DNA of 6,764 bases from an uncultured Planctomycetaceae bacterium. Its GTDB lineage: Bacteria; Planctomycetota; Planctomycetia; Pirellulales; Pirellulaceae. The position numbers were made by a program, and so were the translations under genes. The stretch spans positions 1 through 6,764 of the forward strand of contig CAIYOB010000292.1 in assembly GCA_903927685.1 (NCBI GenBank). The letters run 5' to 3'. Positions 6,541-6,764 of this stretch are shown here, piece by piece (within the stretch, counting starts at the first letter, position 1; every line of letters begins with the position of its first letter). The notes beneath the pieces were generated by a model. The model made no database searches, was not told the origin of the DNA, and was given only the letters and a program-made list of their open reading frames with translations.

Positions 6541-6549
6541 CTGGCGTCG
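6541..6549. repeat. Third copy of the palindrome arm core, inverted relative to 6485-6493
   Basis: CTGGCGTCG here repeats 6468-6476 of the palindrome's left arm and is the exact complement of CGACGCCAG at 6485-6493 in its right arm. The three 15-mers are therefore flanked by 9-bp inverted repeats, with AC between the right arm and the array. The right arm can pair either with the left arm (15 bp, much stronger) or with this copy (9 bp). Confidence 0.7.
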
Positions 6550-6764
6550 AGTGCAGCGAGCCCCCAGAAGCAAACAAGCTCCCAAGGCCCTTCAGAGGAA
6601 CAATTTTAGCGACCCTATTGACAAGCGAGATTCCCGGCCGTCCAATTCTGGATAAGTGGGGCCGCTTAAGCCGATTGGCTTCGGCGACGCACCAAAGCCA
6701 CACATTCACCTGCTTTGCCTATCCGACCTATTCTGAATTGCATTGCGAACAAATCGGTGAAGCA
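6550..6764. other. 3' intergenic sequence, no gene seen
   Basis: No convincing coding region, RNA gene or mobile-element end is visible after the repeat cluster. The base composition is less GC-rich than the operon. The open frames crossing this part translate the tandem repeat into short amino-acid repeats (for example TPGFG on the minus strand) and are taken as spurious. No outer-membrane channel gene begins inside the window. Confidence 0.6.
6618..6646 (+). promoter_or_regulatory. Possible promoter directed out of the window
   Basis: TTGACA at 6618-6623 is a perfect -35 consensus. A 17-bp spacer leads to TCCAAT at 6641-6646, which matches four of six -10 bases. It would serve a plus-strand gene beyond 6764. 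With no gene visible downstream, the call rests on the motif alone. Confidence 0.25.

Noticed and set aside
6479..6709. Minus-strand 76-codon frame containing TPGFG repeats
   Set aside because: The repeats are simply the 15-mer array translated. There is no ribosome binding site or domain, and the frame ends inside the palindrome.

Overview
The window looks like chromosomal DNA from a high-GC, Gram-negative-type bacterium. A planctomycete is the best guess. The reasons are a tripartite RND pump (which implies an outer membrane), an unusually long RND permease of a form I associate from memory with Planctomycetes and relatives, start codons other than ATG, one gene with no visible Shine-Dalgarno sequence, and dispersed-looking palindromes around CTAGCCCGACGC. 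The lineage call is inference, not something the sequence proves.

Layout. Positions 1-461 (minus strand) hold the N-terminal 153 codons of a sugar-1-phosphate nucleotidyltransferase that continues beyond the left edge. Positions 462-949 are a divergent intergenic region with no convincing gene. It holds a possible extended -10 promoter for the minus-strand gene, a REP-like hairpin, and a promoter/operator cluster for the plus-strand operon. Positions 950-6482 (plus strand) form a tight three-gene operon: a TetR-family repressor (950-1543), a lipoprotein periplasmic adaptor (1557-2744) and an RND permease (2778-6482). Positions 6466-6549 carry a repeat cluster: a 30-bp perfect palindrome centred on the permease stop codon, three exact tandem copies of a 15-mer, and another copy of one palindrome arm. 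The remaining ~215 bp hold no gene, only a promoter-like sequence pointing out of the window.

How the genes work together. The TetR protein probably represses its own operon through the inverted repeat overlapping its start codon and is released by a ligand. The lipid-anchored adaptor and the inner-membrane permease would then form an efflux pump. No TolC-like outer-membrane channel is present here, so it must lie outside the window or be shared. The substrate cannot be read from sequence. The TM4 'VDD' motif fits the HAE (hydrophobic/amphiphilic compound) type better than the heavy-metal type.

The least ordinary items are the permease's ~140-residue periplasmic insertion plus a second ~38-residue one, its loss of the TM10 lysine, and the palindrome/tandem-repeat cluster at its stop codon. 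I see no CRISPR array, RNA gene, transposase, phage or defence system. Apart from these details the window is an ordinary regulated efflux operon.
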